The notes: generated from the letters alone by a model not told the origin. Shown: positions 48,291 through 60,266, numbered from the stretch's first letter. The stretch is DNA of 64,000 nt from Variovorax sp. OV329 (GCF_900114785.1 NZ_FOUG01000005.1:124001-188000), one strand, 5' to 3'. Numbers and translations are program-made.

Positions 48291-48301
48291 TTATACAGAC
48301 G

Positions 48302-50952
<2,651 letters not shown>

Positions 50953-51020
50953 GGCTTTGTCTCCGGATGGTGGTTTGAACGTGGAAATCGGATAGGCGTG
51001 AAATCGAGTGGGGGGAACAG

Positions 51021-52643
51021 TCAGGCGACGCGAACCTCCACGACGGAGGGGGCGTTGCTGGCCAGGGCGCGATCAAGCACCGCGCGCAGTTCGCCGGGAT
51101 CGCTCACGCGGGAAGCGGCGCAGCCCATCCCCTTGGCCAGCGACTGGAAGTCGATGTCGGGCAATTCGGTCCCCTGGACTACATCGGTGGGAGAGAACCC
51201 GAATACCGGCGCGAAGTCTTGTAGCGCCGCGTAGCGCCGGTTGTTCAGGATCACGAATGTGATCGGAAGCTTGCCCTGGGCTGCGCTCCAGAGCGCCTGG
51301 ATGGAGTACATGCTCGACCCGTCGCCGATCAGGCAGATCACGCGACTTTTCGGTTTGCCAAGCGCGACGCCGACAGCCGCGGGCATGCCGTAGCCGAGGC
51401 CGCCACTGTCCATCGTGTAGAAGGTTTCGCTGCGGGTGATGGGCAGGTAGGTCTGCATCACCGCACGGGCGCTGGGTGCTTCCTCGACCACGATGTCATC
51501 GGGCTTTTTCGCTTCCGCGAGGGTCTGCAGCACATAGGCAACCGACATCCGCGACGAGGGCTCTGCTCTCTGTGGCACGCTTTTCGCGGGAGGAAGGGGA
51601 CGTTCTTTTTGCGGCGGCCGCGCCAGCAGATCGAGGACACCCAGACGGATACTTCCGACGGCCGAGGTTCCGACTGGCGCCCAGGCTGCGGTGTCGGGGT
51701 CTTCGGTCAGCTGGCACAGAGTGGCGCCAGCGGGGATGTGCGGACCCGCACCCTCGATGTGGTAGGCAAACGCAGGCGCACCAATGGCCAGGATGAGGTC
51801 ATGACCGCCCAACAGTTCGACGATCCGTTCCCGCATTGCGGGCAAGAACCCGGCAAACAGCCTGTGGTCTTCCGGGAAGCTGCAACGGCCCGACATCGGT
51901 GCAACCCACACGCGGGCGTTGTGCGATTCGGCCAATGCGACCACCTCGTTCCACGCGTTGTCGCGGTCGATCGCTGCGCCGACGACGATCGCAGGTCGAC
52001 CGCTTGCGTTCAGTGCGTCGGCGATCTGCGCAAGTACGGCCGGCTGAGGGCGCAGTCCGGTACTGACGACTCTTGCCGGCACCAGTTCAGCCGGTTGATC
52101 CCAGTCGTCGACGGGCACCGACACCAGCACCGGGCCACACGGCGGCATCATCGCGATGTAGTAAGCCCGTGCGATGGCGAGCGGCACGTCTTGCGCCCGC
52201 GCGGGCTCGATGCTCCATTTCACGTAGGGCTTCGGCAGTTCGGTGGCTTGCGCGGAGGAAAGGTACGGATTGAACGGGAGGATCGAGCGTGCCTGCTGAC
52301 CAGCCGTGATCACCATCGGCGTGCGATTCTTGTGCGCCGTGAAGATATTGCCCATCGCATTGCCGACACCTGCGGCCGAATGCAAATTCACGAAGGAGGC
52401 GTTGCGGGTCGCCTGTGCGTAACCATCGGCCATGCCGACGACGCTCGCTTCCTGCAAGCCAAGCACATAGCGAAAGTCGCTGGGAAAGTCCCGGAACATC
52501 GGCAGTTCGGTCGACCCCGGATTCGCGAACACGGAAGTCATGCCGAAGCGGCGCATGAGATCGAACACTGCGTCGCGTACGGTGATGATGGTGGTGGGTT
52601 GCTGGGTCGTTTCGACGATGGCGAGCGGTACGGGTCCGGTCAT
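51021..52643 (-). CDS. mdlC: Benzoylformate decarboxylase
   Basis: This 540-residue ThDP enzyme converts benzoylformate to benzaldehyde and CO2. It aligns along its full length with Pseudomonas putida MdlC. Catalytic residues are conserved: Ser44 in NPGSTELP (Ser26), Glu65 in LGLQEASVVG (Glu47), His88 in NLHSAAG (His70), and His295 in GAPAFAYH (His281). The ThDP/Mg motif is IGDGSSMYSIQALWSAAQGK ending at NN. The N-terminus is about 18 residues longer than in P. putida. In the 4-hydroxy series it would act on 4-hydroxybenzoylformate, which the downstream pobA supports. It is divergent from the LysR gene at 52769. Confidence 0.92.
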   Translation of the reverse strand: MTGPVPLAIVETTQQPTTIITVRDAVFDLMRRFGMTSVFANPGSTELPMFRDFPSDFRYVLGLQEASVVGMADGYAQATRNASFVNLHSAAGVGNAMGNIFTAHKNRTPMVITAGQQARSILPFNPYLSSAQATELPKPYVKWSIEPARAQDVPLAIARAYYIAMMPPCGPVLVSVPVDDWDQPAELVPARVVSTGLRPQPAVLAQIADALNASGRPAIVVGAAIDRDNAWNEVVALAESHNARVWVAPMSGRCSFPEDHRLFAGFLPAMRERIVELLGGHDLILAIGAPAFAYHIEGAGPHIPAGATLCQLTEDPDTAAWAPVGTSAVGSIRLGVLDLLARPPQKERPLPPAKSVPQRAEPSSRMSVAYVLQTLAEAKKPDDIVVEEAPSARAVMQTYLPITRSETFYTMDSGGLGYGMPAAVGVALGKPKSRVICLIGDGSSMYSIQALWSAAQGKLPITFVILNNRRYAALQDFAPVFGFSPTDVVQGTELPDIDFQSLAKGMGCAASRVSDPGELRAVLDRALASNAPSVVEVRVA

Positions 52644-52734
52644 TGCGTGCTCTCACTTTCTGGCGGTGCGCTGCGGAAGATCACAGCGCTTGTCTCGATG
52701 CCTCAAGTGTGGAATCTCAGGAGCTTCTTGAAAA

Positions 52735-52776
52735 TTGCCTTTATGGGCAAAAGTCATTACTGTTGCGCATGACTTT
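52735..52776. promoter_or_regulatory. Two overlapping inverted repeats in the mdlC / lysR intergenic region
   Basis: TTGCC (52735-52739) and GGCAA (52746-52750) form a 16-bp interrupted palindrome around TTTATG. Adjoining it, AAAGTCAT (52750-52757) and ATGACTTT (52769-52776) form a perfect 8-bp inverted repeat with an 11-base spacer. The right arm contains the LysR start codon. Both suit binding and autorepression by a LysR-type dimer or tetramer at a divergent promoter. Confidence 0.55.
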
Positions 52777-53671
52777 CGATCTCCAACACCTCATCGCCTT
52801 CAATGCCATCGTCGCGTGCGGAAGCCTGGGGCGAGCCGCCGACGCACTGAACGTGACGCAGCCTGCCCTGAGCCGCACGATTCGCAGGTTGGAGGAGCAG
52901 GCGGGCGCGCCATTGTTCGAGCGTCACTCGAAGGGAATGCAGCTGACGGACGTCGGGCGCGCGCTGCAGCCGCACGCGGTCCTGTTGCAGCGCGAATCGG
53001 AGCACGCCAACGAGGACATCAAGGCCATGCTGGGCCTGGCCAAGGGCACCATCCGTGTCGGTGCCGTCGGCAGCATCGCGTGCCTGGTCCTTCCATTGGC
53101 GATTGGCGCCACCTGCCAGAAATGGCCGAACCTGCAGGTTCAGATCATCGAAGGCGTGTGGGACCGTCTTGCGGATGCACTTGTTTCACACGAAATCGAT
53201 CTCGCGCTCGGTGTCGACATCGAGGACACCGATGAGATCGTGGCTGTCAAGGACTGCCGGTGGGAAGACACCAGCTACGTCGTCGCGGGTCGACGCCATC
53301 CTTTGCGAAAGAAGCCGAAGCTGAAGCTTGCGGACACACTGTCGGAGCGGTGGGCCATCCTGCCAAAAGGAACCGGACCTTTCGAGCATATGAAGAAGGT
53401 ATTTGCCCGACAGAACCTGGCGCTGCCGCACGTCGTCGTCGAGACGCGCTCCGTTACCGCGCTCAAGAGCTTGATCGGCCGCTCAGGCTTCCTTGGCTGG
53501 ATGCCCGAGCCGATGTACGACGCCGAGCGGAAGGCCGGACTGATCGACGCCCTGGATATACCGGGCGCCTCGGACCGCCGAACGCTTACCGCCTTCAGAC
53601 GTAGAGCAGGCATGCTGCCCGGTCCCGCGGTCAAGCTTCTGGAGGCGCTACGGTCGATGACAGCAAAGTAG
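52769..53671 (+). CDS. LysR-family transcriptional regulator of the aromatic block
   Basis: This 300-residue LTTR has an N-terminal winged HTH (FNAIVACGSLGRAADALNVT, then QPALSRTIRRLEEQAGAPLF) and a two-lobed effector domain (GTIRVGAVGSIACLVLPLAI onward). The ATG at 52769 gives the canonical MTFDLQHLIAF start. An upstream in-frame extension to 52643 would run through the promoter region and is not used. It is divergent from mdlC with paired inverted repeats between them, the classical LTTR arrangement. It is probably the activator of mdlC-aldehyde dehydrogenase-pobA, with mandelate, benzoylformate or 4-hydroxybenzoate as candidate effectors. Confidence 0.92.
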   Translation: MTFDLQHLIAFNAIVACGSLGRAADALNVTQPALSRTIRRLEEQAGAPLFERHSKGMQLTDVGRALQPHAVLLQRESEHANEDIKAMLGLAKGTIRVGAVGSIACLVLPLAIGATCQKWPNLQVQIIEGVWDRLADALVSHEIDLALGVDIEDTDEIVAVKDCRWEDTSYVVAGRRHPLRKKPKLKLADTLSERWAILPKGTGPFEHMKKVFARQNLALPHVVVETRSVTALKSLIGRSGFLGWMPEPMYDAERKAGLIDALDIPGASDRRTLTAFRRRAGMLPGPAVKLLEALRSMTAK

Positions 53672-53730
53672 GTAGTCTTTGCGGGGTGTGTGACAGGTGT
53701 CGAGCGCATTGCAGTCGCTCGTTGGGCCAA

Positions 53731-53750
53731 GCCCCAAGGCGGCTTGGGGC
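53731..53750. terminator. GC-rich hairpin between convergent lysR and VWA genes
   Basis: A perfect 8-bp stem, GCCCCAAG and CTTGGGGC, is closed by the tetraloop GCGG. It lies in the 206-bp convergent gap, 60 bases after the lysR stop. No T-run follows on either strand, but it could act as a bidirectional terminator or transcript 3' end. Nothing else was seen in 53672-53877. Confidence 0.5.
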
Positions 53751-53877
53751 ACTGAGACGCCGCCAAAGCCTGCCCCGAGGAACTCCGGCGCTTGCTGTGG
53801 AGCCGGCTTGGCAGAGCGCCAGCCGGACATGGACGCGCAACGAGATGCATGGCGGCTGCCGCTCGCGGACCTCATGC

Positions 53878-55506
53878 TCAGCCGCGCGACAACAGCCGCA
53901 ACAGCCCGCTCCGCCAGTCGTCGCCGGCACTTGCCACACTGGCGTCGCCGAACACCAAGCGCGCACTCGACTCCACATCCGCAACCGGGCTGCCCGACTG
54001 GCGCAGACACACGACTCGCACGCCGCAGCGCCGCGCCTCTCGCACTGCCACCCGCGCGTCCGCCACCAGATGCGCGGGATCATGCACGTCGATGTCATGC
54101 GGCTCGCCATCGCCCAGCACGACGGCCCAGCGCGCCCCTTCCGGCTGCCCTGCGAGCACCCCGTTGGCATGCCGGAGCACGGCACCCAGCCGTGTCGACA
54201 GCGCGGATCGCAGCGTCGCAAGGCGAGCGGCTGAGTTCGCGTCCCACGTCGCGCCGAAGTCCAGGACGCGCTGCACGCGTACCTTGTGCCTGCCATCCGA
54301 ATGAAAACCCTGGATCGCAACACGCCAGCCAGCTCGCTGCATGGCCTGCGCGAGTGCAGCGGCCTGCGCGCATTGGCGCGACAGCACGCTCCGGCCTCCG
54401 ACCCGCGCAAGGTCGGCGCTCGATGCGGACATGTCCACAAGCAGCAGCACAGCAGCTTGCCGGCGCGAGGGTGACCTTCTCAGGTAGGGAAACACGGCTG
54501 CCTCGGGCCGGCCGGTACGGCGCGCGGCAGCCCAGCGCACGGCGCCATCCACATGAAGTTCATCGCCCGGGTCGGCACTCGGCCGTGGCGCGTCGATGCG
54601 CCGGATGGCCGCAACAAGGTCGCGCGACAGCTTTGCAGGAGGATCCGGCCAATGCGTGCCATCTTCGATGTTCCCGGCGGGCGCCGCCTCTTCGACCACG
54701 GTGCACCAGTCGCGGCGCCAGACGGCAGCGTTCGCATCCCACTCCGGGTAGCGCGATTGAAGCGCCTGCGCGGCGTGCTGGACGGTGTCGCTCGACCTGC
54801 GCGGCGAAGCCGGTGCCGGCGCGGGCATCGGCACCGCGGCCTGCTGGCCCTCCGCATGCCACAGCCACCGGTTGTCGTCGCGGTACGAAGGGGCCTGCCT
54901 GTAGGTACGCGGGTTCAGCCCCATGCGCATCTGGCCGATGTCGTGCCCCAGAAGCGAAGCCAGCCGCCGCATGGTCTGCGCGCCCGGCTCGGCGAGCACC
55001 TGCTGAGCCGCGTCGCGCCAGAACAGGGCCCGCCCCTTGCCCACCCACGGGTGCGGGTCATCGTACGCCGCATCCGCCAGGGCGCGGGCAAGGCGCGCGA
55101 GCAACGCCTCGAAGCCGTCGCCGTCGGCCGGCGTGGCGCTGTGCTGCGCAGCCCAAAGGCGCGCCAGGCCGGGCAGTTCCCGCGCCGCCAGCGCTTCTGC
55201 GCGGGCGTCCTCCAGCAGGCCTGTCAGCGCCCAGGTGACGGCAGGCACGCCCTCGCGCATGAACACGCTGCGCGAGAACACGAGGTGCGCCGCCGCATGG
55301 GCGCTCGCCGCCCGCAGCCAGCAAGCGCGTGCATGCTCGTCCCAGCTCGCAGGTGGCGAAGGAAGGTGCAGGCCCGCGTGCGACAGCCATGGCGCGGGTG
55401 GAGGTTCATCCTCGCCGGGGCTCGGCACCTGCAGCAAGGGCGGTGCGACATTCCACAACAGCCGCAGCCATGGGCCGATCGCGCCAAGCGGTTCAGAACG
55501 ATGCAT
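53878..55506 (-). CDS. VWA-domain protein, NorD/CbbO-like
   Basis: This 542-residue protein has a long N-terminal helical region and a C-terminal von Willebrand A domain. Its MIDAS motif is LLLVDMSASSADL (DxSxS), with further metal-site elements in HSDGRH and VLGDGEPHDID. NorD/CbbO proteins work with a MoxR-type AAA+ ATPase to insert cofactors into or activate partner enzymes. The cognate ATPase is encoded directly upstream with a 14-base overlap, and amiE precedes that. The ATG at 55506 is chosen for this overlap. The target enzyme is probably the amidase or another enzyme of this block, which is an inference. Confidence 0.85.
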   Translation of the reverse strand: MHRSEPLGAIGPWLRLLWNVAPPLLQVPSPGEDEPPPAPWLSHAGLHLPSPPASWDEHARACWLRAASAHAAAHLVFSRSVFMREGVPAVTWALTGLLEDARAEALAARELPGLARLWAAQHSATPADGDGFEALLARLARALADAAYDDPHPWVGKGRALFWRDAAQQVLAEPGAQTMRRLASLLGHDIGQMRMGLNPRTYRQAPSYRDDNRWLWHAEGQQAAVPMPAPAPASPRRSSDTVQHAAQALQSRYPEWDANAAVWRRDWCTVVEEAAPAGNIEDGTHWPDPPAKLSRDLVAAIRRIDAPRPSADPGDELHVDGAVRWAAARRTGRPEAAVFPYLRRSPSRRQAAVLLLVDMSASSADLARVGGRSVLSRQCAQAAALAQAMQRAGWRVAIQGFHSDGRHKVRVQRVLDFGATWDANSAARLATLRSALSTRLGAVLRHANGVLAGQPEGARWAVVLGDGEPHDIDVHDPAHLVADARVAVREARRCGVRVVCLRQSGSPVADVESSARLVFGDASVASAGDDWRSGLLRLLSRG

Positions 55507-56287
55507 CCACCGCCGCCAAGAGCGCATCGCGCAGCGCCGCGTCGTCCGACAGCGGCACCACGATTGCAGCAACGCAGGCCACCTCCGGCGACAGGCCCTG
55601 CCGCGCCAGTTGCGCCGCACGCACCAGCATCCGGGTGGAGGCGCCCTCCTCCAGTCCATGGCCCGCCAGTCGCCGGGTGCGCCGGCCCAGTGCCACCAGC
55701 GCGGAAGCCAGCGCCACATCGGCGCCGCCCTCTCGCATGAGGATGCGCGCCTCGTCCTCCGCTTCGGGGTATCCGAAGGCCATGCCGCAGAAGCGCTGAC
55801 GGGTCGAGGGCTTCAGCTCACGCGTGCCGCCGGGGTTGTAGCTGGCCACCAGCATGAAATCCGGATGCGCGCGTACCATTTCCGCAGCACAGTCCAGCGG
55901 CAGCACGCGGCGCGTGTCCGTCAGCGGATGCACGGCCACCAGCGCATCAGGGCGCGCTTCGACGACTTCGTCGAGGTAGCAGATGGCCCCGTGCCGCGCG
56001 GCCAGTGCCAGCGGCCCGTCCTGCCAGCGGGTGCCTTCGGCGTCCAGCAGCCAGCGCCCGAGCAGGTCGCCGGCGGTGGTGTCCTCGTTGCAGGCCACCG
56101 TGACCAGCGGCCGCCCCATCCGCCAGGCCATGTGCTCGAGGAAGCGGGTCTTCCCGCAGCCGGTCGGCCCCTTGAGCAGCAAGGGCAGCCGGCGCGACCA
56201 GACGGCCTCGAAGCGGTCGCACTCGTCGCCTTGCGGCTGGTAGAAGGGCTCGCTGCCGACGCGCCAGGCGGCCAGCGGATCGATCAT
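55493..56287 (-). CDS. MoxR-type AAA+ ATPase, NorQ/CbbQ/NirQ-like
   Basis: This 264-residue AAA+ ATPase has Walker A (LKGPTGCGKTRFLEHM), Walker B (GAICYLDEVVEARPD), sensor 1 (MLVASYNPGG) and an arginine-rich sensor region (ELKPSTRQRFCGM), all as in CbbQ/NorQ. These hexameric ATPases act with a VWA partner as activases, for example rubisco activase CbbQO or NO-reductase NorQD. The ATG at 56287 follows amiE by 14 bases. The gene order amidase, AAA+, VWA suggests that the amidase or a related metalloenzyme is the client, though aliphatic amidase itself needs no metal. Confidence 0.9.
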   Translation of the reverse strand: MIDPLAAWRVGSEPFYQPQGDECDRFEAVWSRRLPLLLKGPTGCGKTRFLEHMAWRMGRPLVTVACNEDTTAGDLLGRWLLDAEGTRWQDGPLALAARHGAICYLDEVVEARPDALVAVHPLTDTRRVLPLDCAAEMVRAHPDFMLVASYNPGGTRELKPSTRQRFCGMAFGYPEAEDEARILMREGGADVALASALVALGRRTRRLAGHGLEEGASTRMLVRAAQLARQGLSPEVACVAAIVVPLSDDAALRDALLAAVDASF

Positions 56288-56301
56288 GTCCACCACGCGC
56301 T

Positions 56302-57345
56302 TCAACGATGCGTGGCGATGGTGGCCTCGTTGGGAATGCCCTCGATGGGCGCCTCTGCCGTGCCGACGGTCTTGCGCGTGAATGACTCCACCATCTCGCG
56401 CGTGCCTTGCGGGTCGGAAATCCACTTGCCGTAGAACTCGTACGGGCACTGCGCCACCCCCTGATCGCCTTCTCCCGAGTTGATCATGCCGGTGTAGCCG
56501 CGGTGCAGCAGCTTGAACAGGTGGTTCTCGCTCTGGCCGTTCTTGCGGAAGTCCCGGATCAGGCTCTTGGACAGGGCCGCGTACTGCACGCCCATTTCCT
56601 CCTCGCCGCACTCGCCCAGGGTGCGGCCGTCGAAGCCGACGAGGGCCGAATGCCCGAAGTACGAGTACACGCCGTCGAAGCCCGAGGCGTTGGCCACCGC
56701 CACGTACACGTTGTTGGCAAAGGCCATGGCCTTGCTGATGAGGATTTGCTGCTCCTTGGCCGGGTACATGTAGCCCTGGCAGCGCACGATGAGTTCGGCC
56801 CCCTTCATGGCGCAGTCGCGCCAGATCTCGGGGTAGTTGCCGTCGTCGCAGATGATCAGGCTGATCTTCAGCCCCTTGGGCCCATCGCTCACGTAGGTGC
56901 AGTTGCCCGGGTACCAGCCCTCGATGGGCACCCAGGGCATGATCTTGCGATACTTCTGCACGATCTCGCCCTGGTCGTTCATGAGGATCAGCGTGTTGTA
57001 GGGCGCCTTGTTCGGGTGCTCCTCGTGGCGCTCGCCGGTCAGCGAGAACACGCCCCAGACCTTGGCCTTGCGGCAGGCGGCAGCGAAGATCTCGGTTTCG
57101 AAGCCGGGCACGGCGGCGGCGTTCTCGTACATCTCGGCGCTGTCGTACATGATCCCGTGGGTGCTGTACTCCGGGAAGACCACCAGGTCCAGCCCGGGCA
57201 GGCCGGCCTTGAGCCCTTCCACCATCGACGCGATCTGCCGGGCGTTGGCCATGATCTCGGCGCGCGTGTGAATGCGCGGCATCTTGTAGTTGACCACCGC
57301 CACGCCGACCGTGTCGTGGCTGCTGGAAATGTCGCCGTGGATCAT
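56302..57345 (-). CDS. amiE: Aliphatic amidase
   Basis: This 347-residue nitrilase-superfamily enzyme hydrolyses short aliphatic amides (acetamide, propionamide) to acid and ammonia. The catalytic triad occupies exactly the AmiE positions: Glu59 (VVFPEY), Lys134 (KYRKIMPW) and Cys166 ([11 protein letters not shown]). The length equals that of Pseudomonas AmiE (346-348). The ATG at 57345 begins [11 protein letters not shown] as in characterised enzymes, and an upstream extension to 57516 is rejected. It is followed within 14 bases by the AAA+ gene and lies near fmdA and the Urt-type transporter, forming a nitrogen-scavenging region. Confidence 0.95.
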   Translation of the reverse strand: MIHGDISSSHDTVGVAVVNYKMPRIHTRAEIMANARQIASMVEGLKAGLPGLDLVVFPEYSTHGIMYDSAEMYENAAAVPGFETEIFAAACRKAKVWGVFSLTGERHEEHPNKAPYNTLILMNDQGEIVQKYRKIMPWVPIEGWYPGNCTYVSDGPKGLKISLIICDDGNYPEIWRDCAMKGAELIVRCQGYMYPAKEQQILISKAMAFANNVYVAVANASGFDGVYSYFGHSALVGFDGRTLGECGEEEMGVQYAALSKSLIRDFRKNGQSENHLFKLLHRGYTGMINSGEGDQGVAQCPYEFYGKWISDPQGTREMVESFTRKTVGTAEAPIEGIPNEATIATHR

Positions 57346-57478
57346 GGCTGCTGGACCTCGCTCGAAGGAGTGGATGGCATGCGATCCATTGTCCGAAGCC
57401 GCCGGGGGCTGGCGAATACGTTGATTGACGTAGGGACGGGCGGCGTCAGAATCCGCAGCACAACGAGAGGCAACCATC

Positions 57479-57955
57479 ATGCGAATCCCGAAGATGGCGT
57501 TCATCGCGATGGCCATCGCGCTCGCTGCGGCGCTGGCGGGCGCGCGCCCGGCGTCGTCGCTCGACGGCTACCCGGCGCGCATCCACTATGTGTCGAACGA
57601 GGCGCCCTTCGTGGTGTTCGGCGTGACGCCCACGCAGCTCGACGGGCGAGCCGTGGCGATCACGCTGAGTTTCGTGGCCACCGACCCGCTCGCACAGGTC
57701 AACGTCTTTCCCTTCGTGCGCGCGGCGCCAGGCGGCTTGGCGCGCATGAACCGACTGATCACCTGCGGCCCACGCGACCCGGGCTCATGGGACTGCGAGG
57801 TGCCGGCGGCCGAGCTGCTCGCTCATCTGGGCGGCGCGGACGGCGAGTTCGGCCTGCGCATCGAAGCGCATGGCGAATTGCGCGATCGCGCCAACCACAG
57901 CACGGTGATCATCACCGTGCCGGTGCGGCGCGCACCGTCGGCCTTCAGTGGCTGA
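57479..57955 (+). CDS. Exported hypothetical protein
   Basis: This 158-residue protein has a signal peptide ([20 protein letters not shown]). The mature part looks all-beta, with [20 protein letters not shown], two cysteines (LITCG, WDCEV) that could form a disulfide, and a final strand VIITVPVR. I do not recognise a family. It is divergent from amiE, sharing a 133-bp upstream region, and converges on fmdB with an 11-base overlap. GC-rich third positions support it as a real gene. No functional link to the amide genes is evident. Confidence 0.65.
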   Translation: MRIPKMAFIAMAIALAAALAGARPASSLDGYPARIHYVSNEAPFVVFGVTPTQLDGRAVAITLSFVATDPLAQVNVFPFVRAAPGGLARMNRLITCGPRDPGSWDCEVPAAELLAHLGGADGEFGLRIEAHGELRDRANHSTVIITVPVRRAPSAFSG

Positions 57956-58289
57956 TCATCCACGGTCGCTTGCCCGGGAATGACTTGGCGCCGTCCGGCG
58001 CCGTTGCCGTGGTCTTGCGCGAGCGCGCCGTGCTGCAGCAGCCACAGCCCGCGGGGTGGCGCAACCGCTGGTAGTCGCGCGAACTCTTCGGCTCATGCCG
58101 GGCGCGCTCGTTCGATTCCATGGCGCGGCGCGTGCCCTCCTCCAGCAGCCCCAGTCGTGGCGCAGTGGCGAAGACCCGTGGGGACGCCGCACCGCAGTCC
58201 GGGCAGGCCGCAGGTTCGTTGCGCTGCGCCAGCGAACGCAGGGCATCGAAGCCGCCGCAATCGCTGCACGCGTAGTCGTAGGTCGGCAT
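57945..58289 (-). CDS. fmdB: FmdB-family zinc ribbon protein
   Basis: This 114-residue protein starts with the FmdB zinc ribbon: MPTYDYACSDCGG followed by CPDCG (two CxxC pairs). A basic, Arg/Ser-rich tail contains CGCC. FmdB was named as a putative regulator accompanying formamidase in Methylophilus; its exact function is unsettled. It lies six bases downstream of fmdA and is certainly co-transcribed. The extra tail cysteines are not part of the core family domain. Confidence 0.9.
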   Translation of the reverse strand: MPTYDYACSDCGGFDALRSLAQRNEPAACPDCGAASPRVFATAPRLGLLEEGTRRAMESNERARHEPKSSRDYQRLRHPAGCGCCSTARSRKTTATAPDGAKSFPGKRPWMISH

Positions 58290-58295
58290 GGCGGC

Positions 58296-59525
58296 TCAGA
58301 CGAGGTCGGGCGACAGCGGCATGTCGATGCTGCCGTCCAGGAACTTCGTCGGCCCCGCGGCGTTCGGGTTGATGTCGAAGTCGAAGATCTGGGTGGGCAG
58401 CCATAGCGTGGCGCAGGCGTTGGGGACGTCCACGACGCCACTGATGTGGCCCTGCACCGGCGCGGTGCCCAGAATCGAATAGGCCTGCGCGCCCGAGTAG
58501 CCGAACTTCTTCAGGTACTCGATGGCGTTCAGGCAGGCCTGGCGATAGGCCACGTTCACGTCCAGGTAGTACTGCTTGCCGCTTTCGTCGACGCTGATGC
58601 CTTCGAAGATGAGGTAGTCGTCGTACACCGGCTTGATGGGGCTGGGCTTGAAGATCGGGTTCTTGATGCCGTACTTGGCCATGCCGCCCTTGATCAGCGA
58701 GACCTTCATGTGCACCCAGCCGGCCATCTCGATGGCGCCGCAGAAGGTGATCTCGCCGTCGCCCTGGCTGAAGTGCAGATCGCCCACCGACAGGCCCGCG
58801 CCGTCGACGTAGACCGGGAAGAAGACCTTGGAGCCGCGCGACAGGTCTTTAATGTCGCAGTTGCCACCGTGCTCGCGCGGCGGCACGGTGCGCGCACCGG
58901 TGGCGGCCGCCTTGGCCTTGGCGTCGCCGCTGAGCTTGCCCATGTGGGCGGTGCCGACGAACGGCGGGTTGGCCAGGCCGCTGGTGGCCGGGTCGGAATC
59001 GATCAACGCCTGCTCGCGCGTGTTCCACATTTCCAGCATCTTGGGATCGGGCAGGCAACCGATCAGGCCGGGATGGATCAGGCCGGCGTACTTCACTCCC
59101 GGGACGTGGCGCGAGGTGGTGAACATGCCGTGGAAGTCCCAGATCGATTTCTGAGCCTGCGGAAAATGCTCGGTCAGGAAGCCGCCGCCGTTCTTCTTGG
59201 AGAAGAAGCCGTTGAAGCCCCAAAGCGAATCCTGCTTGGCGCCGATGTCCAGCAGGTCCACCACCAGCAGGTCGCCAGGCTCCGCGCCCTTCACGCCCAC
59301 CGGGCCCGAGAGGTAGTGCACCGTGGTCAGGTCGATGTCGCGCACGTCGTCCGCGCTGTCGTTGTTCTTGATGAAGCCGCCCGTCCAGTCGTAGGTCTCC
59401 AGCACGAAGTCATCCCCGGGGTTCACCCAGCACGCCATCGGGATGTCGGGGTGCCAGCGGTTGTGCACCATCTCGTTGGTGGGCGCGGGCTTCGTCAGGT
59501 CGACCTTGATCAGGGTATCGGGCAT
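58296..59525 (-). CDS. fmdA: Formamidase
   Basis: This 409-residue enzyme of the FmdA_AmdA (acetamidase/formamidase) family hydrolyses formamide to formate and ammonia. It begins MPDTLIKVDLTKPAPTNEMV as in Methylophilus FmdA. Conserved family segments include HNRWHPDIP, NGFFSKKNGGGFLTE, GLIHPGLIGCLPD, REHGGNCDIKDLSRGSK and DLHFSQGDGEI, where His and Asp metal-ligand candidates cluster. The length matches the family (about 405-410). It lies 33 bases after urtE on the same strand and directly before fmdB, so transport and hydrolysis are co-expressed. Confidence 0.95.
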   Translation of the reverse strand: MPDTLIKVDLTKPAPTNEMVHNRWHPDIPMACWVNPGDDFVLETYDWTGGFIKNNDSADDVRDIDLTTVHYLSGPVGVKGAEPGDLLVVDLLDIGAKQDSLWGFNGFFSKKNGGGFLTEHFPQAQKSIWDFHGMFTTSRHVPGVKYAGLIHPGLIGCLPDPKMLEMWNTREQALIDSDPATSGLANPPFVGTAHMGKLSGDAKAKAAATGARTVPPREHGGNCDIKDLSRGSKVFFPVYVDGAGLSVGDLHFSQGDGEITFCGAIEMAGWVHMKVSLIKGGMAKYGIKNPIFKPSPIKPVYDDYLIFEGISVDESGKQYYLDVNVAYRQACLNAIEYLKKFGYSGAQAYSILGTAPVQGHISGVVDVPNACATLWLPTQIFDFDINPNAAGPTKFLDGSIDMPLSPDLV

Positions 59526-59558
59526 TTCAGAGTTCTCCGGGGTTGGTAATGCGGGAAT

Positions 59559-60266
59559 TCAGACCGAGAGATAAGCCTTGATGTGGGCCTCGTCGGTCTT
59601 GTCGCGGGCGGTCTCGTGCACGAGCCGACCGCCTTCGATGACGAAGAGCCGGTCGGCCACGTCCATCGCGAAGGAGAGCACCTGCTCGGAGACGACGATC
59701 GTGATGCCCTTCATCTTGCGAATCTCGTTCAGCGCCCTGGCGATGTCCTTGATGATCGATGGCTGTATGCCCTCGGTTGGCTCGTCCAGCAGCAGCACCT
59801 TGGGCTCGGTCACCAGCGCGCGGGCGATGGCCAGCTGCTGCTGCTGCCCGCCCGAGAGGTTGCCGCCCTTGCGCCTTTTCATGTCGAACAGCACCGGGAA
59901 GAGCGCGTAGATCTCGTCGGGAATTCGGCGCGTGAGGCTGTTCTCCAGCCCGGTCTGGATGTTCTCCTCCACCGTCAGCGTCGGGAAGATCATGCGGCCC
60001 TGCGGCACGTAGGCGATGCCCTTGGCCACGCGCCTGAAGCTCTCGTCCTTCGTCACGTCCTGCCCGGCCACCTCGATGCGCCCGGCCTTGGTGGGCAGGA
60101 TGCCCATCAGCGCCTTGAACAGCGTGGTCTTCCCCATGCCGTTGCGGCCCATGATGGCCACCGTCTCGTTGGCCATCGCATTGAAAGTCACGCCATGCAG
60201 GGCCTGGCTCTGGCCGTAGGCGACGAAGAGGTCCTGCACGCTCAGTCGGATGTCGCTCATGCTCAA
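59559..60266 (-). CDS. urtE: Urea/short-chain amide ABC transporter ATP-binding protein UrtE-like
   Basis: This 235-residue ATPase has Walker A (GRNGMGKTTLFKAL), signature LSGGQQQQ and Walker B (VLLLDEPTEGIQP). The GIQPSIIKDI string after Walker B is characteristic of UrtE. The alternative start MSDIRL is at 60260. Its start overlaps the urtD stop by four bases. With urtABCD it forms a urea-type importer. Because the next gene is formamidase, formamide or other short amides may be imported, as shown for FmdDEF in Methylophilus. Confidence 0.93.
   Translation of the reverse strand: MSMSDIRLSVQDLFVAYGQSQALHGVTFNAMANETVAIMGRNGMGKTTLFKALMGILPTKAGRIEVAGQDVTKDESFRRVAKGIAYVPQGRMIFPTLTVEENIQTGLENSLTRRIPDEIYALFPVLFDMKRRKGGNLSGGQQQQLAIARALVTEPKVLLLDEPTEGIQPSIIKDIARALNEIRKMKGITIVVSEQVLSFAMDVADRLFVIEGGRLVHETARDKTDEAHIKAYLSV

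Noticed and set aside
55507..55719. N-terminal extension of the VWA protein
   Set aside because: The segment is Trp/Arg-rich antisense-type composition and lies inside the AAA+ gene. The ATG at 55506 fits the normal overlap.
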